Source: Limnohabitans sp. MMS-10A-178
GTDB taxonomy: Bacteria > Pseudomonadota > Gammaproteobacteria > Burkholderiales > Burkholderiaceae_C
Assembly (NCBI RefSeq): GCF_003063375.1
Contig: NZ_NERY01000001.1
Span: 1,426,001-1,490,000 of the forward strand
Reading direction: 5' to 3'
Length of the DNA stretch: 64,000 nucleotides
Each line of letters opens with the position of its first letter. Position 1 is the first letter of the stretch. This document shows, piece after piece, positions 52,411 to 62,532 of the stretch. Both the position numbers and the translations under genes were made by a program. The notes beneath the pieces are model-generated. The model saw nothing but the letters and a program-made list of their open reading frames with translations. It made no database searches and was not told the origin of the DNA.

Positions 52411-54837
52411 ATGACCTACTCACTTCGCACCCTCACCAACCCAACCGGCAGCACCGAATCAGACTCCAAAGGCGAGTTCAACGGGGGCATTGGCTTGATG
52501 CGCTTTACTCAGGAAATCGTTCTTTTCTTGGGGGCGGCTGCCTTGTTGCTGTTGGTTTTGTCCATGTTCAGCTTCAGTCCCAAAGATCCTTCTTGGTCGG
52601 GTTCAGGTTTGGGTGGCCCTGTGCGCAACTGGATGGGGCTGGTGGGTGCCTGGTTGGCCGATGGCATGTACTTTTGCTTTGGTTACTCAGCGTGGTGGTT
52701 GGTGGCCATTCTGGGCCGTTTTTGGCTCATTGCGTGGGCCAATTGGTTGCGCACAGATGAGTCCGCTCAAAGTTCTTCATACAAGGAATCTGAGTCCAAT
52801 TGGAAAACCCGTCTTATTTTTTGGGTGGGCTTGTTCGTGCTCATGTCGTCTAGCTGTGCTCTTGAGTGGGCGCGGCTCACGCGCTGGGACGCCATGTTGC
52901 CAGGCACCAGTGGTGGCGCCCTAGGGTATGCCGTGGGGCACTTCTCTTTGAAGTGGTTGGGCTTCAATGGTTCAAGCCTGATTGAAATTGTGTGCATTGC
53001 CTTGGGCATGGGTTGGGCCTTTGGTTTTTCTTGGGGGCAAGTGTGTGAATCATTGGGCGCCAAGATCGATGGCCTGATGCAATCACGTCAGGTTAAGCGC
53101 GAGATGGAGGAAGACTTGGCCATGGGCCAACAAGCTCTGCGCGAGCGTGAACAACTTCAATCTAAATTACCGGTTGAACCGCAACTGCATCCCTTCGGAA
53201 ATGAATTCGAAGAGAAGCCTTTGTTTGCAGCAGCAGGCGTGGCTGCACCTGTATTTGCTGAACCTGTTGCACCGATGGTCATTGAGCCTACCGTGACAGC
53301 CGTGCCGCGCAGTGAACGTGTGGTCAAAGAACGCCAAAAACCTTTGTTCAATGAGTTGCCAGATAGCAAACTGCCACAAGTTGATTTGCTTGACAGCCTC
53401 ACGCAGCGCCAAGAGGGTGTGGCACCAGAAACACTCGAAATGACCAGCCGCATGATTGAAAAGCGCCTGAAAGATTTTGGCGTTGAAGTGCGCGTGGTGG
53501 CCGCTGCGCCAGGCCCTGTCATTACCCGCTACGAGATTGAGCCTGCCACCGGTGTGAAGGGCTCGCAAGTGGTCAATTTGGCCAAAGACTTGGCACGCTC
53601 ACTCAGCCTGATTTCTATTCGCGTGGTTGAAACCATACCGGGCAAAAACTACATGGCCTTGGAATTGCCCAATGCCAAGCGCCAGTCCATCAAGCTGAGC
53701 GAAATTTTGGGCTCGCAGGTTTACAACGAAGCCAAGTCAATGCTCACCATGGGTTTGGGCAAAGACATTGTGGGCAACCCCGTGGTGGCCGATTTGGCCA
53801 AGATGCCTCACGTGTTGGTAGCAGGTACCACGGGCTCTGGTAAGTCAGTGGGTATCAACGCCATGATTTTGTCTTTGCTTTACAAAGCCGAAGCGCGTGA
53901 TGTTCGCTTGCTCATGATCGATCCCAAAATGCTTGAGATGTCGGTTTACGAAGGCATTCCGCATTTGCTGGCGCCTGTGGTCACCGACATGCGACAAGCC
54001 GCTCACGGCCTCAATTGGTGCGTGGGTGAAATGGAACGCCGTTACAAGTTGATGAGCAAAATGGGTGTGCGCAACTTGGCGGGTTACAACACCAAAATTG
54101 ACGACGCCGCAGAACGTGAAGAGTTCATTTTGAATCCGTTCAGCCTGACACCCGATGACCCCGAGCCGCTCAAGCGTTTGCCGCACATCGTGGTGGTGAT
54201 CGATGAATTGGCAGACTTGATGATGGTGGTGGGCAAGAAAATTGAAGAACTCATTGCGCGCTTGGCACAGAAAGCACGTGCGGCTGGCATCCATTTGATT
54301 TTGGCCACACAACGCCCTAGCGTAGATGTGATTACAGGCTTGATCAAAGCCAACATTCCGACGCGAATTGCTTTCCAAGTTTCTAGCAAAATTGATAGCC
54401 GAACTATTTTGGACCAGATGGGTGCAGAAGCATTGCTTGGTATGGGCGATATGCTTTACATGCCTTCAGGAACGGGTTTCCCCATTCGCGTGCACGGCGC
54501 CTTTGTGAGCGACGAAGAAGTTCACCGTGTGGTGAGTTATTTGAAAACGCAAGGTGAGCCAGACTACATTGAGGGCGTGCTGGAAGGTGGCACCACCGAT
54601 GGCGAAGACACCGGTTATGGCGACAGTGCCGATACTGAAAAAGACCCCATGTACGACCAAGCCGTCGAGGTGGTTTTGAAAAATCGCAAAGCCAGTATTT
54701 CATTGGTGCAACGCCACTTGAAAATTGGCTACAACCGTGCTGCACGTCTGGTTGAAGAAATGGAAAAAGCAGGGCTGGTCAGTTCCATGAGCAGCAGTGG
54801 TCAGCGTGAAATATTGGTGCCAGCGCGCACCGAATAA
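52411..54837 (+). CDS. ftsK: DNA translocase FtsK
   Basis: An 808-residue FtsK/SpoIIIE translocase: four or five N-terminal membrane helices (to ~220), a short linker rich in Pro/Glu/Ala, and a RecA-like motor with Walker [11 protein letters not shown] (from ~472) and Walker [13 protein letters not shown]. The C-terminal gamma winged-helix ([29 protein letters not shown]) reads KOPS. It is a compact FtsK without the very long linker of E. coli. It segregates chromosome termini at the septum. lolA follows after 25 bases. Confidence 0.97.
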   Translation: MTYSLRTLTNPTGSTESDSKGEFNGGIGLMRFTQEIVLFLGAAALLLLVLSMFSFSPKDPSWSGSGLGGPVRNWMGLVGAWLADGMYFCFGYSAWWLVAILGRFWLIAWANWLRTDESAQSSSYKESESNWKTRLIFWVGLFVLMSSSCALEWARLTRWDAMLPGTSGGALGYAVGHFSLKWLGFNGSSLIEIVCIALGMGWAFGFSWGQVCESLGAKIDGLMQSRQVKREMEEDLAMGQQALREREQLQSKLPVEPQLHPFGNEFEEKPLFAAAGVAAPVFAEPVAPMVIEPTVTAVPRSERVVKERQKPLFNELPDSKLPQVDLLDSLTQRQEGVAPETLEMTSRMIEKRLKDFGVEVRVVAAAPGPVITRYEIEPATGVKGSQVVNLAKDLARSLSLISIRVVETIPGKNYMALELPNAKRQSIKLSEILGSQVYNEAKSMLTMGLGKDIVGNPVVADLAKMPHVLVAGTTGSGKSVGINAMILSLLYKAEARDVRLLMIDPKMLEMSVYEGIPHLLAPVVTDMRQAAHGLNWCVGEMERRYKLMSKMGVRNLAGYNTKIDDAAEREEFILNPFSLTPDDPEPLKRLPHIVVVIDELADLMMVVGKKIEELIARLAQKARAAGIHLILATQRPSVDVITGLIKANIPTRIAFQVSSKIDSRTILDQMGAEALLGMGDMLYMPSGTGFPIRVHGAFVSDEEVHRVVSYLKTQGEPDYIEGVLEGGTTDGEDTGYGDSADTEKDPMYDQAVEVVLKNRKASISLVQRHLKIGYNRAARLVEEMEKAGLVSSMSSSGQREILVPARTE

Positions 54838-54862
54838 ACCTTCTATCCATTGCACCTGCAAC

Positions 54863-55543
54863 ATGAAACTCAAGTTTCAAATTCTTTGTATCTGCGTCGC
54901 ATGGCTGGGCCATGCGTCTCTCGCATTTGCACAATCCAATGCAGATGCCATTGAGTCTCTCAGACAGTTTTTGCTGCTCACCAACAGTGGTCGCGCCCAA
55001 TTTACGCAGGTGGTGAGCTCGCCCGCTAAAGCCGGTCAAACCCCACGCCTCAAAACTTCGTCTGGTACTTTTGAGTTTCAAAAACCGCAGCAGTTTCGCT
55101 TTGCTTATCAAAAACCATTTGTGCAAACCATAGTGGCAGATGGTCAATCGCTGTGGCTTTATGACGCCGATTTGAACCAAGTCACTGTGCGCAAACAAAG
55201 CCAAATGCTGGGGCAAACTCCCGCTGCATTGATTGCTTCATCGGGCGACTTGAAAGCCCTGCAGGCAGAGTTCAATTTAGCGGCAGACCCCGACGCCGAA
55301 GGCTTGCATTGGGTTCGGGCAACGCCCAAGCAATCGGACGGTGCTGTTCAATGGCTTCGCGTCGGACTTACCGCCGCCAATGCGGCCAGCCAGAACGTCC
55401 CTGTTTTGTCGGCCTTGGAAATTGTCGATGGCTTGGGCCAAACCTCTCGCTTGAATTTTCAGAAATTTGAAGTCAACGTGAAGTTAACTTCGGATACTTT
55501 TCAATTCAAAGTGCCGACAGGTGCGCAGGTGATTCGGCCATGA
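54863..55543 (+). CDS. lolA: Periplasmic lipoprotein chaperone LolA
   Basis: A 226-residue exported protein with a signal peptide (hydrophobic FQILCICVAWLG, cleavage near AFAQS). The LolA pattern is GRAQFTQVV, SGTFEFQKPQQFRFAYQKPF, VADGQSLWLYDADLNQVTVR and RLNFQKFEVNVKL. It carries lipoproteins from the LolCD complex to the outer membrane. It lies between ftsK and rarA; the ATG at 54863 is preferred to an upstream GTG. Confidence 0.95.
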   Translation: MKLKFQILCICVAWLGHASLAFAQSNADAIESLRQFLLLTNSGRAQFTQVVSSPAKAGQTPRLKTSSGTFEFQKPQQFRFAYQKPFVQTIVADGQSLWLYDADLNQVTVRKQSQMLGQTPAALIASSGDLKALQAEFNLAADPDAEGLHWVRATPKQSDGAVQWLRVGLTAANAASQNVPVLSALEIVDGLGQTSRLNFQKFEVNVKLTSDTFQFKVPTGAQVIRP

Positions 55544-56844
55544 ACGCCAGTGTTCATTTGCAGCAACCCTTGGCAGAGCGGTTGCGGCCCCGGCACTTGG
55601 GCGAAGTCATTGGCCAACAACACCTCATTGGTGAGGGCTTGGCGCTCAGGTTGGCGTTTGAATCGGGACAGCCGCACAGTTGTATTTTGTGGGGCCCGCC
55701 AGGGGTTGGTAAAACAACCATCGCACGGCTCATGGCCGATGCATTCGACGCCCAATTCATCAGTATCAGTGCGGTGCTGGGGGGCGTGAAAGACATTCGA
55801 GAAGCGGTTGAACAAGCGCAAGTGGCTTTGAATGGTTTGCAGCCCCAAAGAACCATTGTGTTTGTCGATGAGGTTCACCGTTTCAACAAAAGCCAACAAG
55901 ATGCATTTTTGCCGCACGTCGAAAGTGGCTTGTTCACATTCATCGGCGCCACCACCGAAAACCCCTCTTTTGAAGTCAACTCTGCCTTGCTTTCTAGAGC
56001 TGCTGTGTATGTCTTACAGGCACTCAATGAAGAAGACTTGAAAAAAATTGTGCAACGTGCACATGCCATTGGCGCCATGCCTCCATTGGAAGCCGAAGCC
56101 GAGCAACGGCTCATTGCTTATGCAGATGGCGATGCCCGGCGCTTGCTCAATACTCTTGAAACCTTGTCGGTTGCCGCCCAACGCGAAAAACTCGAAAAGA
56201 TTTCAGACACCTGGTTGTTGAAAGTGCTGGGTGAACGCATGCGCCGCTACGACAAAGGCGGCGAGCAGTTCTATGATTCCATCAGTGCGCTGCACAAATC
56301 TGTGAGGGGCTCAGACCCTGACGCAGCGTTGTATTGGTTCACGCGCATGTTGGACGGCGGCGCAGACCCTCGCTACATGGCCAGACGCCTCATTCGCATG
56401 GCTGCAGAAGACATTGGCCTGGCCGATCCTCGCGCGCTGCGCTTGGCGCTGGATGCGGCTGAGGTGTATGAGCGCTTGGGAAGTCCCGAAGGTGAATTGG
56501 CTTTGGCAGAGTGCGTCATTTATTTGGCTGTCGCCGCCAAATCCAATGCGGTTTACAAAGCTTTCAAAGAAGCCAAAGCCTTGATCAAGAAAGAGGGTAC
56601 ACGTCCTGTGCCCATGCACTTGCGCAATGCACCGACGCAACTCATGAAGAACTTGGATTACGGCAAAGACTATCGCTATGCCCATGACGAGGAGGGCGGC
56701 TTTGCAGCGGGCGAAAATTACTTGCCAGAAGGCATGCCGGCACCCGGGTTTTACCGACCCGTCGATCGGGGTTTAGAGCTCAAAATTGCAGAAAAAATGG
56801 CAAGCTTGCGAGCATTGAATCAAGCAAAAACTGCCAACAAATAG
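55540..56844 (+). CDS. rarA: Replication-associated recombination protein A (RarA/MgsA)
   Basis: A 434-residue AAA+ ATPase: LAERLRPRHLGEVIGQQHL, Walker A GPPGVGKTT (~52-60), Walker B FVDEVHRFNKSQQD, sensor 1 GATTENPSFEVNSALLSR, and the C-terminal MgsA region (YWFTRMLDGGADPRYMARRLIRMAAEDIGLADP). It acts at stalled replication forks. The ATG overlaps the lolA stop (ATGA). ftsK-lolA-rarA is a conserved neighbourhood. Confidence 0.96.
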   Translation: MNASVHLQQPLAERLRPRHLGEVIGQQHLIGEGLALRLAFESGQPHSCILWGPPGVGKTTIARLMADAFDAQFISISAVLGGVKDIREAVEQAQVALNGLQPQRTIVFVDEVHRFNKSQQDAFLPHVESGLFTFIGATTENPSFEVNSALLSRAAVYVLQALNEEDLKKIVQRAHAIGAMPPLEAEAEQRLIAYADGDARRLLNTLETLSVAAQREKLEKISDTWLLKVLGERMRRYDKGGEQFYDSISALHKSVRGSDPDAALYWFTRMLDGGADPRYMARRLIRMAAEDIGLADPRALRLALDAAEVYERLGSPEGELALAECVIYLAVAAKSNAVYKAFKEAKALIKKEGTRPVPMHLRNAPTQLMKNLDYGKDYRYAHDEEGGFAAGENYLPEGMPAPGFYRPVDRGLELKIAEKMASLRALNQAKTANK

Positions 56845-56853
56845 GAGTTTGTG

Positions 56854-57783
56854 ATGGATGTCTTTCTTCAACAAGTCATCAACGGCTTGGTCCAAGGCAG
56901 CATGTATGCCCTGATCGCCTTGGGTTACACCATGGTGTATGGCATTATCAATTTGATCAACTTTGCCCATGGTGAAGTGCTCATGGTGGCCGCGCTTACC
57001 AGTTGGTCCATCATTGCGCTCATGCAAGACGCCACACCTGGGCTGCCAGGTTGGTTGATGCTGCTCATCTCCTTGGTCATTGCCAGTACCGTGGCTGCTT
57101 CACTCAATTTTGCAATTGAAAAGATTGCTTACAGGCCCCTGCGCAACAGCCCCAAGTTGGCCCCTCTCATCACGGCCATTGGCGTGAGCATCTTGCTGCA
57201 AACCTTGGCCATGATCATCTGGAAGCCAAACTACAAGCCATTTCCCACCTTGCTCTCGACAACCCCCATCAACGTGGGAGGCGCCGTTATTTCTAGCACC
57301 CAAATTATGATTTTGGGGGTCACTGCTGTTTCCTTGGCGGCCTTGATGTGGTTGGTCAATACCACCAAACTAGGGCGTGCCATGCGGGCCACCTCAGAGA
57401 ACCCTCGCGTCGCTGCTTTGATGGGTGTGAAGCCCGACATGGTCATTTCAGCCACCTTCATCATTGGGGCCATCTTGGCCGCCATTGCCGGCGTTATGTT
57501 TGCCTCCAACTACGGCACAGTGCACCACAGCATGGGTTTCTTGCCTGGCTTGAAAGCGTTTACAGCGGCTGTGTTTGGCGGCATTGGCAACTTAACGGGT
57601 GCGGTAGTGGGCGGTATTTTGCTGGGCCTCATTGAGTCCATTGGCTCTGGCTATATCGGGATCCTCACAGGTGGCGTTTTAGGCAGTCACTATGCTGATA
57701 TTTTTGCTTTCATTGTGCTCATCATTGTGCTCACTCTGCGGCCTTCAGGCCTGATGGGTGAGCGCATTGCCGATCGAGCTTGA
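56854..57783 (+). CDS. livH: Branched-chain amino acid ABC transporter permease LivH
   Basis: A 309-residue membrane protein with about eight helices: QQVINGLVQGSMYALIALGYTMVYGIINLINFAHGE and EKIAYRPLRNSPKLAPLITAIG, both LivH signatures, plus GRAMRATSENPRVAALMGV. ATG 56854 is fixed by AGGAG six bases upstream; the gene follows rarA by nine bases. It is part of livHMGF. Confidence 0.95.
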   Translation: MDVFLQQVINGLVQGSMYALIALGYTMVYGIINLINFAHGEVLMVAALTSWSIIALMQDATPGLPGWLMLLISLVIASTVAASLNFAIEKIAYRPLRNSPKLAPLITAIGVSILLQTLAMIIWKPNYKPFPTLLSTTPINVGGAVISSTQIMILGVTAVSLAALMWLVNTTKLGRAMRATSENPRVAALMGVKPDMVISATFIIGAILAAIAGVMFASNYGTVHHSMGFLPGLKAFTAAVFGGIGNLTGAVVGGILLGLIESIGSGYIGILTGGVLGSHYADIFAFIVLIIVLTLRPSGLMGERIADRA

Positions 57784-57802
57784 TCACTCTGGATGCGTCA
57801 CC

Positions 57803-58888
57803 ATGATCTACTCTAAAAATCACAAAACTCTGGCCATTGGTGTGGCCCTGCTCATCTTGCCTTTGGTGTTGCAGCAGTTTGGTAATGCATGGGTGCGCAT
57901 TGCAGACATGGCTTTGCTGTATGTTTTATTGGCCATTGGCCTGAACATCGTGGTGGGCTATGCGGGCTTGCTTGATTTGGGTTACGTTGCGTTCTTCGCT
58001 GTGGGCGCCTACATGTATGGGCTTTTGGCATCGCCGCATTTGTTTGAAACGTTTCCAGCCATCGCGGCCATGTTCCCTGGCGGATTGCACATGCCGTTGT
58101 GGGTCATAGTGCCTTTGGCCGCCGCTTTGGCGGGCTTGTTTGGCATGCTGCTCGGTGCGCCCACTTTGAAATTGCGCGGCGACTACTTGGCCATTGTCAC
58201 CTTGGGTTTTGGCGAAATCATTCGTGTGTTTTTGAACAACTTAGATCAACCCGTCAACATCACCAACGGCCCTAAAGGACTGAACCAAATAGATCCCATC
58301 CATGTCTTTGGCGTCAATCTTGGTAAAAAAATTGAATTTTTTGGCTTTGAAATTCCATCGGTGAGTCTTTACTACTATCTCTTTTTGTTTTTGGTGCTGG
58401 TCACTGTTTTGATTTCCCATCGCCTTGAAGTCTCTCGCATTGGCCGAGCATGGATGGCCATTCGGGAAGATGAAATAGCAGCCAAAGCCATGGGACTGAA
58501 CACGCGCAATTTGAAGCTCATGGCTTTTGGCATGGGTGCTACGTTTGGCGGTGTTGCGGGTGCCATGTTTGCGGGCTTCCAAGGCTTTATTTCGCCAGAG
58601 TCGTTCAGCCTCATGGAGTCAGTCATGATTGTGGCTATGGTGGTGTTGGGAGGTTTGGGGCACTTGCCCGGTGTTGTATTGGGTGCTGTGCTCTTGTCTG
58701 CATTGCCCGAAATTTTGCGTTATGTGGCGGGCCCCTTGCAGTCCATGACCGATGGCCGCATTGACGCCGCCATTTTGCGCCAATTGCTCATTGCACTGGC
58801 CATGATTGTGATCATGCTCATGCGGCCACGCGGTTTGTGGCCATCGCGTGAGCATGGCAAGTCTCTTCAAGCCAAAGAGGGGGCCTGA
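57803..58888 (+). CDS. livM: Branched-chain amino acid ABC transporter permease LivM
   Basis: A 361-residue membrane permease: LNIVVGYAGLLDLGYVAFFAVGAYMYG, LKLRGDYLAIVTLGFGEIIRVFLNN and SRIGRAWMAIREDEIAAKAMGL are characteristic. The ATG at 57803 lies 20 bases after livH. It forms the membrane channel with LivH. Confidence 0.95.
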   Translation: MIYSKNHKTLAIGVALLILPLVLQQFGNAWVRIADMALLYVLLAIGLNIVVGYAGLLDLGYVAFFAVGAYMYGLLASPHLFETFPAIAAMFPGGLHMPLWVIVPLAAALAGLFGMLLGAPTLKLRGDYLAIVTLGFGEIIRVFLNNLDQPVNITNGPKGLNQIDPIHVFGVNLGKKIEFFGFEIPSVSLYYYLFLFLVLVTVLISHRLEVSRIGRAWMAIREDEIAAKAMGLNTRNLKLMAFGMGATFGGVAGAMFAGFQGFISPESFSLMESVMIVAMVVLGGLGHLPGVVLGAVLLSALPEILRYVAGPLQSMTDGRIDAAILRQLLIALAMIVIMLMRPRGLWPSREHGKSLQAKEGA

Positions 58889-58889
58889 C

Positions 58890-59678
58890 ATGGGCACACA
58901 ACATCAAAGCCATGTTCCGGTTTTGAAAGTCGCTGGTATTTCCAAGCGCTTTGGTGGCCTGCAAGCCTTGTCTGATGTGGGCATGATCATTGAGCGTGGC
59001 CAAGTCTATGGTCTCATCGGGCCAAACGGCGCAGGCAAAACCACCTTCTTCAATGTGATCACAGGCCTTTACACGCCCGACAGCGGCAGCTTCGAATTGG
59101 CTGGCAAACCGTATCAACCCACAGCGGTTCACGAAGTGGCCAAAGCTGGCATTGCGCGAACCTTCCAAAACATTCGCTTGTTTGCCGAAATGACCGCGCT
59201 TGAAAACGTCATGGTGGGCCGCCACGTGCGCACTTCATCGGGCTTGTTGGGGGCTATTTTTAGAACAGACAATTTCAAGCAAGAGGAAGCCGAAATTACG
59301 CACCGTGCCCAAGAATTGTTGGACTATGTGGGCATTGGGAAATATGCCGACTACCGAGCGCGCACCTTGTCTTACGGCGATCAGCGCCGCTTAGAAATTG
59401 CACGTGCTTTGGCCACCGATCCCCAACTCATTGCGCTTGACGAGCCTGCAGCAGGCATGAACGCTACCGAAAAAATTCAATTGCGCGAGCTCATCGATCA
59501 GATCCGCAAAGATAACCGCACCATCTTGCTCATTGAGCACGATGTGAAGCTGGTCATGGGTTTGTGCGACCGCGTCACCGTGCTCGACTATGGCAAACAA
59601 ATTGCCGAGGGAACACCGGCAGATGTCCAGAAAAATGAAAAAGTGATTGAAGCCTATTTGGGCACTGGAGGACATTGA
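58890..59678 (+). CDS. livG: Branched-chain amino acid ABC transporter ATP-binding protein LivG
   Basis: A 262-residue ATPase: Walker A GPNGAGKTTFFNVITG, RTFQNIRLFAEMTALENVMVGRH, signature LSYGDQRRLEIARA, Walker B IALDEPAAGMN and IEHDVKLVMGLCDRV. It starts at ATG 58890, one base after livM. Confidence 0.96.
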   Translation: MGTQHQSHVPVLKVAGISKRFGGLQALSDVGMIIERGQVYGLIGPNGAGKTTFFNVITGLYTPDSGSFELAGKPYQPTAVHEVAKAGIARTFQNIRLFAEMTALENVMVGRHVRTSSGLLGAIFRTDNFKQEEAEITHRAQELLDYVGIGKYADYRARTLSYGDQRRLEIARALATDPQLIALDEPAAGMNATEKIQLRELIDQIRKDNRTILLIEHDVKLVMGLCDRVTVLDYGKQIAEGTPADVQKNEKVIEAYLGTGGH

Positions 59679-59679
59679 C

Positions 59680-60396
59680 ATGGCGGCCACATTGTTGAAA
59701 GTCAAAGGTTTGCAAGTGGCCTATGGCGGCATTCAGGCTGTCAAGGGCATTGATTTTGAAGTGCATGAAGGTGAATTGGTGTCGCTCATTGGCTCTAACG
59801 GTGCAGGCAAAACCAGCACCATGAAAGCCATCACAGGCAGCTTGCCAATTCATGCGGGTGACATTGAATATTTGGGCAAAAGCATTGTGGGTCAGGGCCC
59901 TTGGGATTTGGTGAAGCAAGGCTTGGCCATGGTGCCCGAAGGTCGAGGTGTGTTTACGCGCATGTCCATCACTGAAAATTTGCTGATGGGTGCCTACATA
60001 CGCAATGACAAAGCGGCTATTCAAGACGACATGGAAAAAGTGTTCCACACCTTTCCAAGATTGCGAGAACGCAAAGACCAATTGGCGGGCACGATGTCGG
60101 GTGGCGAGCAACAAATGTTGGCCATGGGCCGCGCACTCATGAGTCGGCCTAGGGTTTTGCTGTTGGATGAGCCCTCCATGGGTTTGTCCCCCATCATGGT
60201 GGACAAAATTTTTGAAGTGGTACGCGATGTCTTTGCGCAGGGCGTGACCGTTTTGCTGGTGGAGCAAAACGCCTCGCGAGCCTTGGCTTTGGCCAGTCGA
60301 GGCTATGTGATGGAGTCGGGGCTTATTTCAATGTCTGGGCCAGGCCAAGAGTTGTTGAACAATCCTAAAGTGAGAGCGGCTTACTTGGGCGAATAA
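59680..60396 (+). CDS. livF: Branched-chain amino acid ABC transporter ATP-binding protein LivF
   Basis: A 238-residue ATPase: Walker A GSNGAGKTSTMKAITG, VPEGRGVFTRMSITENLLMG, signature MSGGEQQMLAMGRA, Walker B LLLDEPSMGLSP and LVEQNASRALALA. It starts one base after livG with GGAGGA upstream, and is the last gene of the unit. No clear terminator follows in the 49 bases before the convergent Bug gene. No LivK/J binding protein is present locally. Confidence 0.96.
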   Translation: MAATLLKVKGLQVAYGGIQAVKGIDFEVHEGELVSLIGSNGAGKTSTMKAITGSLPIHAGDIEYLGKSIVGQGPWDLVKQGLAMVPEGRGVFTRMSITENLLMGAYIRNDKAAIQDDMEKVFHTFPRLRERKDQLAGTMSGGEQQMLAMGRALMSRPRVLLLDEPSMGLSPIMVDKIFEVVRDVFAQGVTVLLVEQNASRALALASRGYVMESGLISMSGPGQELLNNPKVRAAYLGE

Positions 60397-60445
60397 AGCT
60401 GGGCTGGACCAAGGCTAAACAACCCCAAACAGCCTAGTAATAGTA

Positions 60446-61441
60446 TCAATCGACCTTCGCTCCACTGGCTTTCACCACGGGCTCATACTTTGTCAATTCC
60501 CGTTTCATGAATGCAGCAAACTGATCGGGCGTGCTGCTGACAGGCTCAGCCATGAGCATGCCAAAACGGGCTTTGGTTTCCGGGGCTGCCAATGCTGCTG
60601 AAAATGCCTGATGCAAACGCGAGACCATGGCAGGCGGGGTATTGGCTGGTGCCACCAACCCCCACCACGTGTCTACCTCAAAGCCTTTGAGTGTTTCTGC
60701 CATGGCGGGAATGTCTGGCAAAGCGCTGGCGCGTTGTGCTGTGGTCACGGCCAAGGCTTTGAGCTTGCCCGCTTTGATATTGGGTGCTGCTGTGGCCAAG
60801 TTGTCGAAGTTGAAATCGACTTGGCCTGACAACAAAGCAAGCTGTGCAGGATTGCCGCCATTGAAGGGAATGTGCACTGCAAAAATGCCTGCATCGCGCT
60901 TGAAAATTTCTGCGGCCAAATGGCCTGCGCTGCCATTGCCGCCCGATCCAATATTGAGCTTGCCTGGGTTGGCTTTGCCATAGGCAATCAAGTCGCTCAA
61001 TGTGTTGATTTTCAAACGCTGTGCGGTATCGGCATTCATGACCAACACATTGGGCACCCGCACCATTTGAGTGATGGGTGCGAAATCTGTAGCGGCATTA
61101 AAGGGTATCTTGCTAAAGAGCCAAGGATTGATGGCATGCGTGGCCACAGCGGCAATGCCGATGGTGTAACCATCGGCAGGGGCTTTGGCCACCAAGTCGA
61201 CACCCAAGTTGCCACCGGCGCCAGGTTTGTTGTCAATGATGACAACGCCCAAGCTGTCTTTGACGCGCTCTGCCAATGCCCGGGCCGTGACATCAATGGG
61301 GCCACCAGGTGCGTAGGGCACTACCAAGCGAATGGGCTTGTCTAAGGGCTGTGCATGGGCAGTATGGATGCTTGACAAGGCTAGTACGGCGATAGCGGCA
61401 TGCAACCATGATCGCTTCGTGAAAAAATAAACGCTGCGCAT
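60446..61441 (-). CDS. Bug-family (TctC) periplasmic solute receptor
   Basis: A 331-residue TTT receptor with a signal peptide (hydrophobic AAIAVLALSSI, cleavage near HAQPL), then KPIRLVVPYAPGGPIDVTAR, IIDNKPGAGGNLGVDLVAKAPADGYT and AVHIPFNGGNPAQLAL. It overlaps the reductase stop by one base (TGATG), so it is translationally coupled to it. The ligand is unknown; the reductase link hints at an aromatic acid. Confidence 0.92.
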   Translation of the reverse strand: MRSVYFFTKRSWLHAAIAVLALSSIHTAHAQPLDKPIRLVVPYAPGGPIDVTARALAERVKDSLGVVIIDNKPGAGGNLGVDLVAKAPADGYTIGIAAVATHAINPWLFSKIPFNAATDFAPITQMVRVPNVLVMNADTAQRLKINTLSDLIAYGKANPGKLNIGSGGNGSAGHLAAEIFKRDAGIFAVHIPFNGGNPAQLALLSGQVDFNFDNLATAAPNIKAGKLKALAVTTAQRASALPDIPAMAETLKGFEVDTWWGLVAPANTPPAMVSRLHQAFSAALAAPETKARFGMLMAEPVSSTPDQFAAFMKRELTKYEPVVKASGAKVD

Positions 61442-62487
61442 CAGTTGGACTCCTTGGCCTTGTCGGCTTCAGTGGTGAAAGAATCTGCAAAGAAAGCCTC
61501 ATCGGGCAAGCCTGCTTTGCCCACGTAGTCTGCACGTGCAGAGTCGACCACAATGGGAGCGCCGCATGCATACACCTGAAAGTTGCTGAGTTGGGGGTGA
61601 TCTTGCAACACAGCCTGATGGACAAAACCAGTTCTTCCAGTCCAGGCGTCCTCTGGCAAGGCATCCGATACGACGGGCACATAGCTGAGATTGGGCATTG
61701 CCTTGACTTGCGCTTCCACCCAATCGCTCATGTACAAATCGGCTGGGCGACGACCACCCCAATACAAGGTAGCGGGCCTGGTGATGCCTTTGTGTTGCAT
61801 GTGCTCAATGATGGCTTTGATGGGCGCAAAGCCCGTACCGGATGCCAGCAAAATGATGGGTGCTTGGGAGTCTTCACGCAAATAGAAACTGCCGTAAGGG
61901 CCTTCAATGCGCAAGATGTCTTTTTCCTTCATGGTGCTGAACACCACATCGGTGAACTTGCCGCCCGGCATATGGCGAATGTGCAATTCCACTTTGGGCG
62001 CGCTTGGGTCTAGCGTGTGTGGCGCGTTGGCCATGCTGTAGCTGCGGCGGGCTCCATCGCGGAGCAAAAACTCAACATATTGCCCCGCATGAAACTGCAT
62101 CACGTCGGTCGCGGGCAGTTGCATGACGACCGACATCACATCGTGTGATTTCTTTTGTAAACTCACAACACGAACAGGCATTTTTTTAATGGGGAAGCTG
62201 CCGGCCTGTGTCACTTGTCGTGATTCCAGCACCAGATCACTTTGCGCAGTAGAGCAGCAGGTCAAGATCAGGCCTTGTGCCTCTTCTTCAGCACTTAGGG
62301 CTTTGGCTTGATGGTTGCCATGAACCACTGTGCCTGAAATCTTTTTGCATTTGCAAGAACCACATGCGCCATCTTTGCAGCCATAGGGCAATCCAATGCC
62401 TTGGCGAATGCCTGCGGCCAACAAAGTTTCGCTGCTGTCTGCATTAAATGTGCGGCCACTGGGCTCGACGGTAATTTGGAAGCTCAT
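61441..62487 (-). CDS. 2Fe-2S ferredoxin/FAD reductase (oxygenase reductase or CDP-6-deoxy-glucoseen reductase type)
   Basis: A 348-residue electron-transfer protein. An N-terminal plant-type ferredoxin domain holds Cys37, Cys42 and Cys45 (YGCKDGACGSC) and Cys77 (LTCCS). A ferredoxin-NADP reductase domain follows, with FAD motif RRSYSMAN, GPYGSFYL and NADH motif LLASGTGFAPIKA. Order and length match reductase components of aromatic-ring oxygenases and AscD-like reductases. No oxygenase is adjacent, so the partner is unknown. A Bug receptor follows with TGATG coupling. Confidence 0.88.
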   Translation of the reverse strand: MSFQITVEPSGRTFNADSSETLLAAGIRQGIGLPYGCKDGACGSCKCKKISGTVVHGNHQAKALSAEEEAQGLILTCCSTAQSDLVLESRQVTQAGSFPIKKMPVRVVSLQKKSHDVMSVVMQLPATDVMQFHAGQYVEFLLRDGARRSYSMANAPHTLDPSAPKVELHIRHMPGGKFTDVVFSTMKEKDILRIEGPYGSFYLREDSQAPIILLASGTGFAPIKAIIEHMQHKGITRPATLYWGGRRPADLYMSDWVEAQVKAMPNLSYVPVVSDALPEDAWTGRTGFVHQAVLQDHPQLSNFQVYACGAPIVVDSARADYVGKAGLPDEAFFADSFTTEADKAKESN

Positions 62488-62532
62488 GTTTTCGTTATCC
62501 TAGGGGGGTCTTAATTTCGCAACACCCCGATT

